Assembly: GCA_964549275.1 (NCBI GenBank)
Contig: CAZJUP010000009.1
Span: 1 to 64,000 of the forward strand
Reading direction: 5' to 3'
From: CAZJUP01 sp964549275
GTDB taxonomy: Bacteria > Fidelibacterota > Marinisomatia > Marinisomatales > TCS55
DNA length: 64,000 nt
Position numbers and translations under genes: made by a program
Part shown: piece by piece, positions 1 through 8,750 of the stretch
Numbering within the stretch: the first letter of the stretch is position 1
How the letters are laid out: each line of letters begins with the position of its first letter
The notes under the pieces: model-generated
What the model was told of the DNA's origin: nothing
Database searches by the model: none
The model's input: the letters and a program-made list of their open reading frames with translations, nothing else

Positions 1-114
1 AACCCTAATCTGCAAGGAGCTTCCCTTTTGTTTCAACTAAAAATGATACAACGTCATTATTAAGCTAAAATAAACTCTATGTAAATTGAATAAGCATATA
101 GAAAATGGTGATAG

Positions 115-789
115 TTACTGCATATATCCTATAGTGTCTATGGGGTTGACTATTGTGGTTGTGATATTTTTTAAATGGCCCCCAATTCGTTTGAGATATC
201 TTGCGTAAAGTGCAATGGCTGCGGTTTGGGCACCAGACTCAAAAGTAAGTTTCCCTGAAATAATATCATTAACAATTTTATCAGAGGCATGGGTTACATT
301 TTCCTTATAACCATCTAATAGTGATTTTGCCACCTCATGGTCTTGGGTGTGAATGGCTTCCAGCGTTTTATCAAAGCGATTTTTCACCTCTTGTTCAACT
401 TCATACAATGATTCAGATAATTCCTTAGGGAGAAACGGATCTTTATAATTGATGGCTAAGTCAAGAATATTTTTTGAATAATCTCCAATCCGTTCTATAT
501 CCACAACCATGCTAATGAGAACAAATCCATTGGAAAAATCCAAATTATCCTGTTTTAAAGAAAAATGGGATACAACTTTTCGTCGAACATCTCTATGAAA
601 AGAATTGATTTCCTTGTCTCGCTTTTTCAATGCCTTTAAAGTTTGAATATTATCATGTTTACTGAGTTTTTTTATGGCTTGAACAAACATTTCCCGTGAG
701 AGATTTAACATCTCATATGATTCTTCCCAAGCTCTGGAGAGTAAATCTTCTGCTCGCCAAAGATGGATGATATCTTTAAAAATGGACAT
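115..789 (-). CDS. PhoU-like phosphate regulator
   Basis: This 224-residue, all-helical protein resembles the PhoU family, which modulates phosphate uptake on the cytoplasmic side. Two PhoU-type repeats are visible: DIERIGDYSKNI near residue 97 and YLKRIGGHLKNI near residue 198. These match the family metal-binding E/D-x-x-R-I-x-D motif, although the second copy has Gly where Asp is usual. The gene lies 21 bases downstream of a sodium/phosphate symporter on the same strand, so the two probably form an operon in which this protein controls the transporter. No pstSCAB or phoBR genes are nearby. Family assignment is fairly secure; the exact partner is inferred. Confidence 0.8.
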   Translation of the reverse strand: MSIFKDIIHLWRAEDLLSRAWEESYEMLNLSREMFVQAIKKLSKHDNIQTLKALKKRDKEINSFHRDVRRKVVSHFSLKQDNLDFSNGFVLISMVVDIERIGDYSKNILDLAINYKDPFLPKELSESLYEVEQEVKNRFDKTLEAIHTQDHEVAKSLLDGYKENVTHASDKIVNDIISGKLTFESGAQTAAIALYARYLKRIGGHLKNITTTIVNPIDTIGYMQ

Positions 790-810
790 AAGTGCACCTC
801 TTTTCCATGA

Positions 811-1908
811 TTAAGTTAAGAAAATAAATATAACAGGAATAAAATGAAGCAGAATATATACTACGATAAATATGGTTAGATTTTTGGATGATTCGCTTGC
901 TTTTTTTCCCACAAATTCTGCCAGATTAATGGGAATAGATTTTAGAGGATAAATCATTAAGATACCAAAAATGTTGAAGACCAAATGGGAGAATGCTACT
1001 GTAACTGCTACAGGGTTTTGGGTTGTCATGGCAGCCAATAGAGCTGTAACTGTTGTCCCAATGTTTGCCCCTAGAGTATAGGGAAAAATTTGACGAATAG
1101 TCACCAATCCTGCACCGGCAAGAGGAATGATCATCGATGTAGTGACGGAACTGCTTTGAACAAGGACTGTCATGAGAATACCGAATACAAATCCGGAAAG
1201 AACTGTTTTGAATAAATAATCATTAATGATGATGGTCAGTCGAGTAGCCATTAAGGATTTAACGGTTTTTATTAAATAATAGAGGGAAATAAATAAGAGA
1301 ACAATAGAAAAGAGCATTAATAATATATTGGAAAAAGGCAGGTAAGAAAACAATTGGTCGATGATTTTAATCATCGGCTTCAGAATAAACTTCAGGGGAT
1401 TAAATGCTTTATATCCTCCGGCACCTGAGAAAAGTCCTTCCATCCAAATGGCTGTTTTAGTGATGGGATGGAAAAACAGTTCTAATGGAAATAAAACGGT
1501 AACAGCACATATATTAAAAAAATCGTGAACAACACTACTAGAAAAGGCGCGCTTAAATTCAATACGGTTTGTGATGTGTCCGAGAGAAACTAACGTATTT
1601 GTGATAGTTGTTCCAATATTTGCACCCATAATTATGGGGACGGCATTGGTCAGATTTAGGGCACCTCCGGCAACTAAGCCCACGACAAGGGAGGTGGTGG
1701 TCGAAGAACTCTGAATTAAACTGGTAGCTACAATTCCAATAATTAATCCGGCAAAAGGGTTTGAAGTGAGTTCAATAAGAGATTCAGCGAACCCCTTACC
1801 AAAAAGTTTGAAGGAATGGCCTAAAAGCTTTATGCTGAGCAAAAAAAGATATACCGTTACTATTACCGTAAGGGTACGAATAAGTTTTGTTTGGAATTGA
1901 TGACTCAA
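811..1908 (-). CDS. Na+/phosphate cotransporter (NptA/PNaS family)
   Basis: This 365-residue integral membrane protein has the duplicated signature of the Na/Pi-II family: QSSSTTTSLVVGLV near residue 66 and QSSSVTTSMIIPLAG near residue 251, each followed by GANIGTT. The repeats form the inverted-topology transport core that couples sodium entry to phosphate uptake across the inner membrane. About eight or nine hydrophobic segments are apparent. Many family members carry a C-terminal PhoU domain; here that domain is encoded separately by the next gene. The 174 bases upstream presumably hold the operon promoter, but I see no clear regulator site. Confidence 0.88.
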   Translation of the reverse strand: MSHQFQTKLIRTLTVIVTVYLFLLSIKLLGHSFKLFGKGFAESLIELTSNPFAGLIIGIVATSLIQSSSTTTSLVVGLVAGGALNLTNAVPIIMGANIGTTITNTLVSLGHITNRIEFKRAFSSSVVHDFFNICAVTVLFPLELFFHPITKTAIWMEGLFSGAGGYKAFNPLKFILKPMIKIIDQLFSYLPFSNILLMLFSIVLLFISLYYLIKTVKSLMATRLTIIINDYLFKTVLSGFVFGILMTVLVQSSSVTTSMIIPLAGAGLVTIRQIFPYTLGANIGTTVTALLAAMTTQNPVAVTVAFSHLVFNIFGILMIYPLKSIPINLAEFVGKKASESSKNLTIFIVVYILLHFIPVIFIFLT

Positions 1909-2026
1909 AGAGTTTTTAGACCGTTTAAGTTACTATAGTTATTAAATGAAGGGAAATGCACCTGATTACAAGTACGAATTTTACATCGAATTCCGAATAG
2001 GACATATATTAATAAATTGTAAACAA

Positions 2027-2055
2027 AAGAGGCAAAGCCTGTGCTCTGCCTCTTT
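2027..2055 (-). terminator. Rho-independent terminator after fadN
   Basis: AAAGAGGCAAAGC pairs with GCTCTGCCTCTTT across a 4-base loop, with a single mismatch. Read on the minus strand the hairpin is followed by TTTTGTTTAC, a U-rich tail. It lies 28 bases past the stop of the beta-oxidation operon and should end that transcript. Confidence 0.8.
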
Positions 2056-2082
2056 CATGTTGAGAATAGGAGATGTGTTATC

Positions 2083-4428
2083 TTAATTCCGGAGAGGTTT
2101 CCCCTTTTTCAGCATAAACCTGATTCTGTCCTGAGAAAGTGGTTCTCCTGCCAAAGAAATGAATGCCTCTCTTTCGATGTCCAGTAGGTATTGCTCATCA
2201 ACGGATTTGGTGAGTCCGGCTTTATCACCACCGGTAAGGACAAAGGCCAGTTTCTTCCCAATAAGTTCATCGTGGTCAGAAATTTTCCCTTGTGCTTTAA
2301 ATCCTTTCAAAGCCATAGCCATAGCCGTGCGGCCGCCGGCACCGGGGAGTTTTAAATCATCTCTGAAGGATGGTGGATCATATCCCTCTGCCAGTTCCAG
2401 GGCCTTATGCTTTGCAGCCCAAATGCGCTGATCATTATTTAAAACTACAGTGTCAGTTTTGAGGAGATATCCGACGAATTTTGCCTCATCAGCACTGGTT
2501 GCTACTTTGGCGAATCCTATGGTTTCAAAAGCTTTTTGGACCACCTGAAATGCATTCATTCTTCCCTTGCCACTATTGGCCATAAGGTTCAGTATGAGCC
2601 GCAGGTTGCCCCCAGCTCCTGGAATTAGACCTACACCCACTTCCACCGCACCGATATAAAGTTCTCCTAAAACGACTCGGTGCGCTGTGGGGCCAATTAA
2701 TTCAAAACCCCCACCTAAGGTCAGATGATGGGGTGCCGCCACGATGGGCGCTTTTGAAAAACGAATCCGTTGGGTTAAATCCTGGAGTTGCTTTACTGCG
2801 TTTTCCAGTTTTTCCCATTCTTTATTCTCACAGACTTGGAGGATATTCGCCAAGTTAGCCCCTGCACAAAAATTCGGGCCCTGATGACCGATGACCATGG
2901 CTTTGAACTTCCCGTCATCCAATAAATCGATTCCTTCATTTATCGTTTGGGCAACCGATCCGTCAATGGGGTTTAATGTCGGCTGGAGGACAGAATGAAA
3001 TTCTACGTTTAACACATCGTCACCCAAATCTACTAAACTGGCACTCCATGATTTTTTAATGAGATTCCCTGCGGATTTTTTCAGGGAAATATTTAGAGTT
3101 TTCTCTCCGGACGATTCTTTTTCCATAGATTTAGATTCAATATTATAATAATACCGTACACCGTCTTTTACTGAATAAAATTGGTTATATCCGCTATCAA
3201 GCATTTCCTGTATCCAATTGGGTATATTTTTTCCTTCTTCTTTCATGCGGGTTGTAACCCGTTCTACTCCCAAAGCATCCCAAGTTTCAAAGGGGCCCAT
3301 CTCCCATCCAAAGCCCCATTTTAATCCATTATCAATATTGACAATATCATCACTAATCTCGGGGATTCTGTTGGCAGAATAAATGAGCGATTTGGATAGA
3401 ATTTCCCAGAAGAATCGGCCGGCTTTATCGTCACTAAACGCCATGGCTTTTATTTTTTCTCCGGTTGTTTGCCGATCTTTTGCAAGTCGAAATCCATCAA
3501 ACCTCACTCGTTTTTGAGGACCATATTCTCCGGTTGTTAGGTCCACTGACAAAATACCTTCTTCAGTTTTTTTATAAAACCCGGCTTTCGTTTTTTGTCC
3601 GAGACGTCCATCATCCACTAGGATTTTAAGGATATCCGGTACTTGGAATATGTCTCTTTCTTCGTCATCCACACAAAGGTCATAACAGGTTTGAGTGACA
3701 TGAGCCATGGTATCCAACCCCACAACATCTGCGGTGCGGAATGTGGCACTTTTCGCACGACCAATAACAGTACCAGTCAGTTTATCCACCTCTTCAACGG
3801 TCAATCCCATCTCTTGGGTCACCTTGATTGTCGTCATCATGCCGAAAACTCCAATACGATTTGCAATGAAATTCGGTGTATCCTTCCCATGGACAATTCC
3901 CTTTCCAAGAATGGATTCTCCGAAAGTTTCCAAGGATTGATATACACGGTCATCTGTTTCCGGTCCTTTCACCAATTCGAGTAGGCGCATGTACCGTGGA
4001 GGGTTGAAGAAATGGGTAATCATAAAACGCTTTTTGAAGGGATCGGGTAGGACGGTAATCAAATCGGCTAGAGGTATTCCGGATGTATTTGAGGAAATCA
4101 TGGCTGATGATTTCAAATGCGGAACCACATTATTATACACCGTATGTTTGATATCCAACCGTTCAGCTACCGCCTCAATGACCCAATCCACTTCGCTAAG
4201 TTTTTCTAAATGTTCGTCGTAATTACAGGGTTCAACAAGGGTGGAATTTTTTGGTTTGTATAGTGGAGCCGGTTTCAGTTTGGATAAACCTGCAACTCCT
4301 TTTTCTGCCAGTTCCTGATTGATATCGTATAAAAGAGCGGGGATTCCTGCATTGGCCAAATGACCCGCAATCTGTGCCCCCATAACGCCTGCGCCAAGAA
4401 CGGCAACTTTTTCAATGTTTTGACTCAT
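2083..4428 (-). CDS. fadN: 3-hydroxyacyl-CoA dehydrogenase / enoyl-CoA hydratase fusion (FadN type)
   Basis: This 781-residue bifunctional enzyme hydrates enoyl-CoA and oxidises 3-hydroxyacyl-CoA in beta-oxidation. The dehydrogenase comes first: the NAD-binding motif VAVLGAGVMGAQIAGHL starts at residue 8, and ITHFFNPP near residue 137 carries the catalytic His. The crotonase domain follows from about residue 460, with the oxyanion-hole motif FCAGANL and the catalytic-face segment LIPGAGGNLRL. This order (dehydrogenase then hydratase) and the length match Bacillus FadN and are the reverse of E. coli FadB. It is the last gene of a five-gene operon, 20 bases after the haemolysin III-like gene, and is followed by a strong terminator. 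The acyl chain length used cannot be read from the sequence. Confidence 0.92.
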   Translation of the reverse strand: MSQNIEKVAVLGAGVMGAQIAGHLANAGIPALLYDINQELAEKGVAGLSKLKPAPLYKPKNSTLVEPCNYDEHLEKLSEVDWVIEAVAERLDIKHTVYNNVVPHLKSSAMISSNTSGIPLADLITVLPDPFKKRFMITHFFNPPRYMRLLELVKGPETDDRVYQSLETFGESILGKGIVHGKDTPNFIANRIGVFGMMTTIKVTQEMGLTVEEVDKLTGTVIGRAKSATFRTADVVGLDTMAHVTQTCYDLCVDDEERDIFQVPDILKILVDDGRLGQKTKAGFYKKTEEGILSVDLTTGEYGPQKRVRFDGFRLAKDRQTTGEKIKAMAFSDDKAGRFFWEILSKSLIYSANRIPEISDDIVNIDNGLKWGFGWEMGPFETWDALGVERVTTRMKEEGKNIPNWIQEMLDSGYNQFYSVKDGVRYYYNIESKSMEKESSGEKTLNISLKKSAGNLIKKSWSASLVDLGDDVLNVEFHSVLQPTLNPIDGSVAQTINEGIDLLDDGKFKAMVIGHQGPNFCAGANLANILQVCENKEWEKLENAVKQLQDLTQRIRFSKAPIVAAPHHLTLGGGFELIGPTAHRVVLGELYIGAVEVGVGLIPGAGGNLRLILNLMANSGKGRMNAFQVVQKAFETIGFAKVATSADEAKFVGYLLKTDTVVLNNDQRIWAAKHKALELAEGYDPPSFRDDLKLPGAGGRTAMAMALKGFKAQGKISDHDELIGKKLAFVLTGGDKAGLTKSVDEQYLLDIEREAFISLAGEPLSQDRIRFMLKKGKPLRN

Positions 4429-4448
4429 AATATCCTCAAGGTTTAGGA

Positions 4449-5102
4449 TTAATTAAATTGTGAAAGGTAACGGTACATGACCCAAAAATGGCTGCCGCTC
4501 CCGATAAGGACAAACAGATGCCAGATTTCATGGTATCCAAACCCTTTTCTAGGAGAGGATTTCCTATCCAATGCGTAAAATAAAACTCCACCTGTGTAAG
4601 CCAGTCCTCCTGCTAGAAGCCAAATTAACGCCCCGGTTTGAAGGTGTACAATCAGCGGCCATATAGCAATAATAGATAACCACCCCATAAAAACGTAATA
4701 AACAGTAGAAAACCAATTTGGGAATTTAAATTGAAACAATTTCCACAAAATTCCAAATACAGCCAATCCCCAAATAACGCCAAAAAGACTCCAACCCCAA
4801 GGACCTCTTAATGGAATAAGGCAAATGGGTGTATAAGTTGAAGCGATTAAGACATATATCATCATATGATCAAATCGTTTTAAAAAAGATTCCATCCGAC
4901 CGGATACTGGAATCCAGTGATAGAGGGTGCTAGCCGTATAAAGTAGAAAGAGTCCTGTGCCAAAAATCGAAAAGGAAACAATTTTCCAAGGGTCTATAGG
5001 ATTGACAGCTTTTACAATCAGCAATATGAGACCCACTACCGATAAAATGGCTCCAATGACATGGGTAAGTCCGCTCATAGGGTCTTTTAATTGTTTACAC
5101 AC
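4449..5102 (-). CDS. Haemolysin III / PAQR-family membrane protein
   Basis: This 217-residue protein has seven predicted membrane segments and opens with DPMSGLTHVIGA, the conserved start of the HlyIII (YqfA/YplQ) family. Metal-type His residues are visible at LYHW near residue 61, in the RFDHMMIY segment, and in YHEIWHLFVLIGSGSHF near the C-terminus, as in the PAQR superfamily, some members of which are ceramidase-like hydrolases. It sits between thiolase and fadN with 9- and 20-base gaps, so it is co-transcribed with beta-oxidation genes. The name haemolysin is historical; a role in membrane lipid or acyl-chain homeostasis is inferred only from context. Confidence 0.85.
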   Translation of the reverse strand: MCKQLKDPMSGLTHVIGAILSVVGLILLIVKAVNPIDPWKIVSFSIFGTGLFLLYTASTLYHWIPVSGRMESFLKRFDHMMIYVLIASTYTPICLIPLRGPWGWSLFGVIWGLAVFGILWKLFQFKFPNWFSTVYYVFMGWLSIIAIWPLIVHLQTGALIWLLAGGLAYTGGVLFYALDRKSSPRKGFGYHEIWHLFVLIGSGSHFWVMYRYLSQFN

Positions 5103-5111
5103 AGAAAAGGA

Positions 5112-6242
5112 TTACCGTTTAATGATGGTTGATATTCCTTGTCCGCTTCCAATGCACATGGTGGCAAGACCTAGGTGTGTATCCTGCTGTTCCATCACAT
5201 TAAGAAGAGTAGTCAGGATGCGTGCACCTGAACATCCCAGAGGATGCCCCAGTGCAATAGCTCCTCCATTCAGGTTGATTTTACTTTCATCCCAGCCTCC
5301 TTCACGAATAACATAAAGAGATTGTGCAGCGAAAGCCTCATTTAATTCAATCGTCTCGATGTCATCCATGTTCAGCTTAGCTTTATTAAGAGCTTTTTCT
5401 GTTGCTGGAAGTGGCCCGGCACCCATGTGGGTCCAATCAACACCGGCAACGGCTCTTGCTACAATTTCTGCCCTGGCAGATAACCCCAGTTTTTGAGCAA
5501 AGGAATCACTGGTTAAGAGAACAGCCGAAGCCCCGATTGAAATAGGACTGCTTGTAGCCGCAGTGACAGAACCGCCCTCGATAAAGGCTGGGTTCAGGCT
5601 TTTAATTTTTTCAACATCCGGTTCTCGAGGTCCTTCATCTTTTGCAACAGTTATTTCTCCATAAACATCAATGGGAACAAGTTCGTTGTCAAATTTTCCA
5701 TCGGCATTGGCTTTCAGTGCTTTTTCATGAGATGCGATGGAGAAGGTTTCCTGGTCTTCTCGGGATATATTTCCGTCATTAGCCAGATTTTCAGCGGTTT
5801 CTCCCATTCCAATATAAAATTCCTGTTCGGCCAATTCGGGGTGAAAGTCCGGTGCAAATCCTCCCATTGGGACTGAAAACATATCTTCAATACCTGCAGC
5901 AATACCCACATCGATATCTCCACATTCAATGGCCGCACTCAATTGGTGTACAGCATCCATAGAAGAACCACAGAATCGATTAACAACTTTTCCGGTGGAT
6001 TCTTTAGGCAATCCTGCTAGAACACCTGCAGATTTTCCAATAATCATTCCCTGAGGACCTTCAGGGAATGCGCATCCTACAACAAGGTCTTCAACCATTT
6101 CAGGTTTAATTTTACTATTTCGAGCCAATAATACTTTTACCACCTGGGCGGTGAGGTCATCAGCACGAATACCCACCAATTGGCCATTTTTGATACCGAT
6201 GGGCGAGCGAACTGCATCAATGATAATTGATTTAATACTCAT
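5112..6242 (-). CDS. fadA: 3-ketoacyl-CoA thiolase / acetyl-CoA acyltransferase
   Basis: This 376-residue thiolase cleaves 3-ketoacyl-CoA to acetyl-CoA and a shortened acyl-CoA. The nucleophilic Cys is in VNRFCGSSMDAVHQ (about residue 91), the catalytic His in GGAIALGHPLGCSGARI near residue 332, and the second Cys in CIGSGQGIS near the C-terminus. Length is slightly below the usual 390. It lies nine bases after the acyl-CoA dehydrogenase gene and nine before the haemolysin III-like gene, in the fadNAE-type operon. A biosynthetic acetoacetyl-CoA thiolase is the alternative, but the neighbours favour degradation. Confidence 0.93.
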   Translation of the reverse strand: MSIKSIIIDAVRSPIGIKNGQLVGIRADDLTAQVVKVLLARNSKIKPEMVEDLVVGCAFPEGPQGMIIGKSAGVLAGLPKESTGKVVNRFCGSSMDAVHQLSAAIECGDIDVGIAAGIEDMFSVPMGGFAPDFHPELAEQEFYIGMGETAENLANDGNISREDQETFSIASHEKALKANADGKFDNELVPIDVYGEITVAKDEGPREPDVEKIKSLNPAFIEGGSVTAATSSPISIGASAVLLTSDSFAQKLGLSARAEIVARAVAGVDWTHMGAGPLPATEKALNKAKLNMDDIETIELNEAFAAQSLYVIREGGWDESKINLNGGAIALGHPLGCSGARILTTLLNVMEQQDTHLGLATMCIGSGQGISTIIKR

Positions 6243-6251
6243 GATAATCTC

Positions 6252-8033
6252 CTAATAAGGATAGGTTTTACTTTGGTAAATGGTTTCTGCAACTTGCCGC
6301 TTAAGTCCGATAATATCGGTTGATAGCAGCATTTTTGCCTGAAATGTTCTTAAATGATCGACCACAGCAGGGGAAGTATGTCCTCGGTAAATACCGTTTA
6401 GAGCTGTCAAAGCCATGTTCAAAATTCGCAGGACCATTTCAGCAGAATTTATTTTAGCAATGCTGATTGCAGAAGGAATCGGCCTTTCACTTTCCATGAT
6501 TTTTTTGGCTCTCACTACTGTGCTTTCTGCAGTATAGAGATCGGTAAAAATATCAGCTAAAATTTCCATTATCTGCTGTTCGTGTTTTAAATCCTGTCCA
6601 TATTCACACAGGGCTTCATTCAATACATACAATGCTAATCGTTTCCCAGTTTCGATGGTATTGCATTCATGAGACAAAATGCCCTTTTCACTTTGGGCTA
6701 CTCCATTTGATATAAATTTTTCTATATCGGAAATAGCATCGCGAATGGGAAGTTCTTCAAGAAGGGCTTTTTTCATAATAAACCCTGCAATGATCTGGCG
6801 ATTGATTTCGTTTGACCCTTCCCAAATTTGGTTTATTCTATTGTCACGATAGGCTGAGGCTAAGGGATATTCTTCCAGAAATCCGTAACCACCGAAAATC
6901 TGAAGACCTTCATTAATTGCAAATTGACTAGTTTCACTTCCGTAAACTTTTGCCATGGAAGTTTCAATGGCAAATTTTTCCATGGCTTCACCCATGTGGA
7001 TATAATAGTTCGGATCCGTTTTATCCAATTTATCAATCTCTTCCTGAAGGAGCCCAATTGTTCGGTATACCATGCTATCTGCTGCAAAAGCTCTCACTGT
7101 CATATTCGCAATTTTTTTAATGATTGCATCAAATTGGCTGATGGGTTGACCAAAAGCCCGACGTTCCATTGCGTATTCAGCAGCCCCTTCAATAACGACT
7201 TTAGACCCACCTACTCCGGAAGCACCTAACTTAAATCGTCCGATATTTAAGACATTAAAAGCAATGGTGGCTCCTTTACCAACTTTGTAAAGAAGATTTT
7301 CTACCGGAACTTTTGCATCTTTGAAAATGAGAGGTGTTGTGGATGACCCTTTCATGCCCATTTTCTTTTCTTCTGCACCCACTTCGAATCCGGGTGTGTC
7401 AGAGTCTACAATAAATGCGGTGAATTTGTCTCCGTCAACCTGCGCAAACACAATATGGAAGTCTGCCCATGCCCCATTAGAAATAAATATTTTTTCACCA
7501 TTCAGTATATAATGGTTTCCATCTTCGGATAAAACAGCCGTGGTCTTCCCTGCCAGGGCGTCCGATCCTGCTGTGGGTTCTGTTAAACCATAAGCGCAAA
7601 TCATTTCTCCTGAAACGACTTTGGGTAAATATTTTGCTTTTTGTTCCGGTGTCCCAAACCAAACTACAGGTAAAGATCCAATTCCGGTTTGCACAGCCCA
7701 TGTTGTGGAAAATGACGGGCAGGAGACCAGACTTTCTGCAACAATAGCCGAGGTAATTTTATCCAGGTCCAAACCTCCGTATTCTTCCGGGATATCAATC
7801 CCCAGCAAACCCAGTTCACCCATTTCCCGGATAAGGGAAAGAGATAACTCTTTGTTGTATTTTTCAATTTCTTCTTTCTGTGTTAGGATACGGTCTCTAT
7901 CAAATTCTTTAATCATTTGATAAATTTCCCGATGTTCTTCGGTAAAATCTTCTCGGGAATACACGCGTGTATCTTGAATGGATTCGACGAGGAATTGTCC
8001 TCCGGTTTTTTGAGTTAATGCTGTTTCACTCAT
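6252..8033 (-). CDS. fadE: Acyl-CoA dehydrogenase (FadE type)
   Basis: This 593-residue flavoprotein introduces the first double bond into acyl-CoA. The family signatures are present: YGLTEPTAGSDALAGKT near residue 152 contacts FAD and substrate, FGGYGFLEEYPLASAYRD is the C-terminal domain signature, and IWEGSNEINRQ carries the expected catalytic Glu. About 200 residues of extra C-terminal helical sequence make it longer than the 380-residue short-chain enzymes, as in Bacillus FadE. It lies 13 bases downstream of the TetR regulator gene. Its electron acceptor would be an ETF; the etfBA genes at 38.4-40.1 kb belong to the sulfur locus, so another pair may exist elsewhere. Confidence 0.92.
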   Translation of the reverse strand: MSETALTQKTGGQFLVESIQDTRVYSREDFTEEHREIYQMIKEFDRDRILTQKEEIEKYNKELSLSLIREMGELGLLGIDIPEEYGGLDLDKITSAIVAESLVSCPSFSTTWAVQTGIGSLPVVWFGTPEQKAKYLPKVVSGEMICAYGLTEPTAGSDALAGKTTAVLSEDGNHYILNGEKIFISNGAWADFHIVFAQVDGDKFTAFIVDSDTPGFEVGAEEKKMGMKGSSTTPLIFKDAKVPVENLLYKVGKGATIAFNVLNIGRFKLGASGVGGSKVVIEGAAEYAMERRAFGQPISQFDAIIKKIANMTVRAFAADSMVYRTIGLLQEEIDKLDKTDPNYYIHMGEAMEKFAIETSMAKVYGSETSQFAINEGLQIFGGYGFLEEYPLASAYRDNRINQIWEGSNEINRQIIAGFIMKKALLEELPIRDAISDIEKFISNGVAQSEKGILSHECNTIETGKRLALYVLNEALCEYGQDLKHEQQIMEILADIFTDLYTAESTVVRAKKIMESERPIPSAISIAKINSAEMVLRILNMALTALNGIYRGHTSPAVVDHLRTFQAKMLLSTDIIGLKRQVAETIYQSKTYPY

Positions 8034-8046
8034 ACTCTTGATCTCC

Positions 8047-8643
8047 TTAATGCTTCTTTTTTAGACCTGCCAAAATAAAATTTTTAATGGTGTTGACGTA
8101 TTCTTTGGCCGAAACGCCATGAACGTCGAAAAGGGTAAACCAGTTTATGGATTCAATATTTACCATTATGGATAAGGCGGTTATCCGGATATTTAAATTT
8201 TTAAATTCGTTCTGTTTGACACCTTTGGAAAGAATGCCTTCAATCAAATCTAAAAATGTGGTGTATACTTTCTGGAGTTTTTTTCTAAAGGCCTGATCTC
8301 GCTGAGCCATAGACCAAAATTCGGAGAGTGCCTTAAACGGCGTAGGATCTTTATCGTATTGAGAAATGAAATAATCGAACAGATCTTCAATTTGTTTTTC
8401 TGCTGGAGCATCTTCTTCGACAATATGGTTTAAAACAGCGCTGTATTGGAGGACCCAAAAATTAACTAAATCCAAATACAAATCTTTTTTTGAGCTGTAA
8501 TACCAATAAATGGCACCTTTGCTCATTTTGGATTGACTGACCACATCATCCATCCGAGCGCGGTCATATCCATTTTTTATCAGAACAGAAAGAGCGGCAT
8601 CTAAAATTTGGTCTTTTCGTTGATCTTGCTTAGATTGATTCAT
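8047..8643 (-). CDS. TetR-family regulator of beta-oxidation (FadR-like)
   Basis: The protein is about 198 residues. Its N-terminal helix-turn-helix (RKDQILDAALSVLIKNGYDR, then DDVVSQSKMSKGAIYWYYSS) is a standard TetR DNA-binding domain, followed by a helical ligand domain. I chose the ATG at 8643 rather than the in-frame ATG 51 bases upstream, because the longer version would be translated across the palindromic operator at 8650-8663. It is the first gene of the fad operon and is divergent from a second acyl-CoA dehydrogenase. Repression relieved by acyl-CoA, as in Bacillus FadR, is a reasonable inference but is not shown here. Confidence 0.85.
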   Translation of the reverse strand: MNQSKQDQRKDQILDAALSVLIKNGYDRARMDDVVSQSKMSKGAIYWYYSSKKDLYLDLVNFWVLQYSAVLNHIVEEDAPAEKQIEDLFDYFISQYDKDPTPFKALSEFWSMAQRDQAFRKKLQKVYTTFLDLIEGILSKGVKQNEFKNLNIRITALSIMVNIESINWFTLFDVHGVSAKEYVNTIKNFILAGLKKKH

Positions 8644-8649
8644 AACTAA

Positions 8650-8663
8650 ACCGACTGGTCGGT
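8650..8663. promoter_or_regulatory. Palindromic TetR operator
   Basis: ACCGAC-TG-GTCGGT is a perfect 6-bp inverted repeat around two bases. It sits seven bases before the TetR start codon and about 90 bases before the divergent acyl-CoA dehydrogenase gene. The form matches the CCGACCGGTCGG-like sites bound by many TetR proteins. Autoregulation and control of both transcripts are inferred. Confidence 0.65.
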
Positions 8664-8750
8664 CTATTTTACGACACTCTGGATCGCTACGCAAGAATAA
8701 TTCGCTAAATAGTCACAAAATTAATACAACAAATTTTGAAGGTGAATCCT

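Noticed and set aside
8644..8694. Longer N-terminus for the fad TetR regulator from an upstream ATG
   Set aside because: It would be translated across the palindromic operator and adds residues not typical of TetR; the ATG at 8643 fits the family start.
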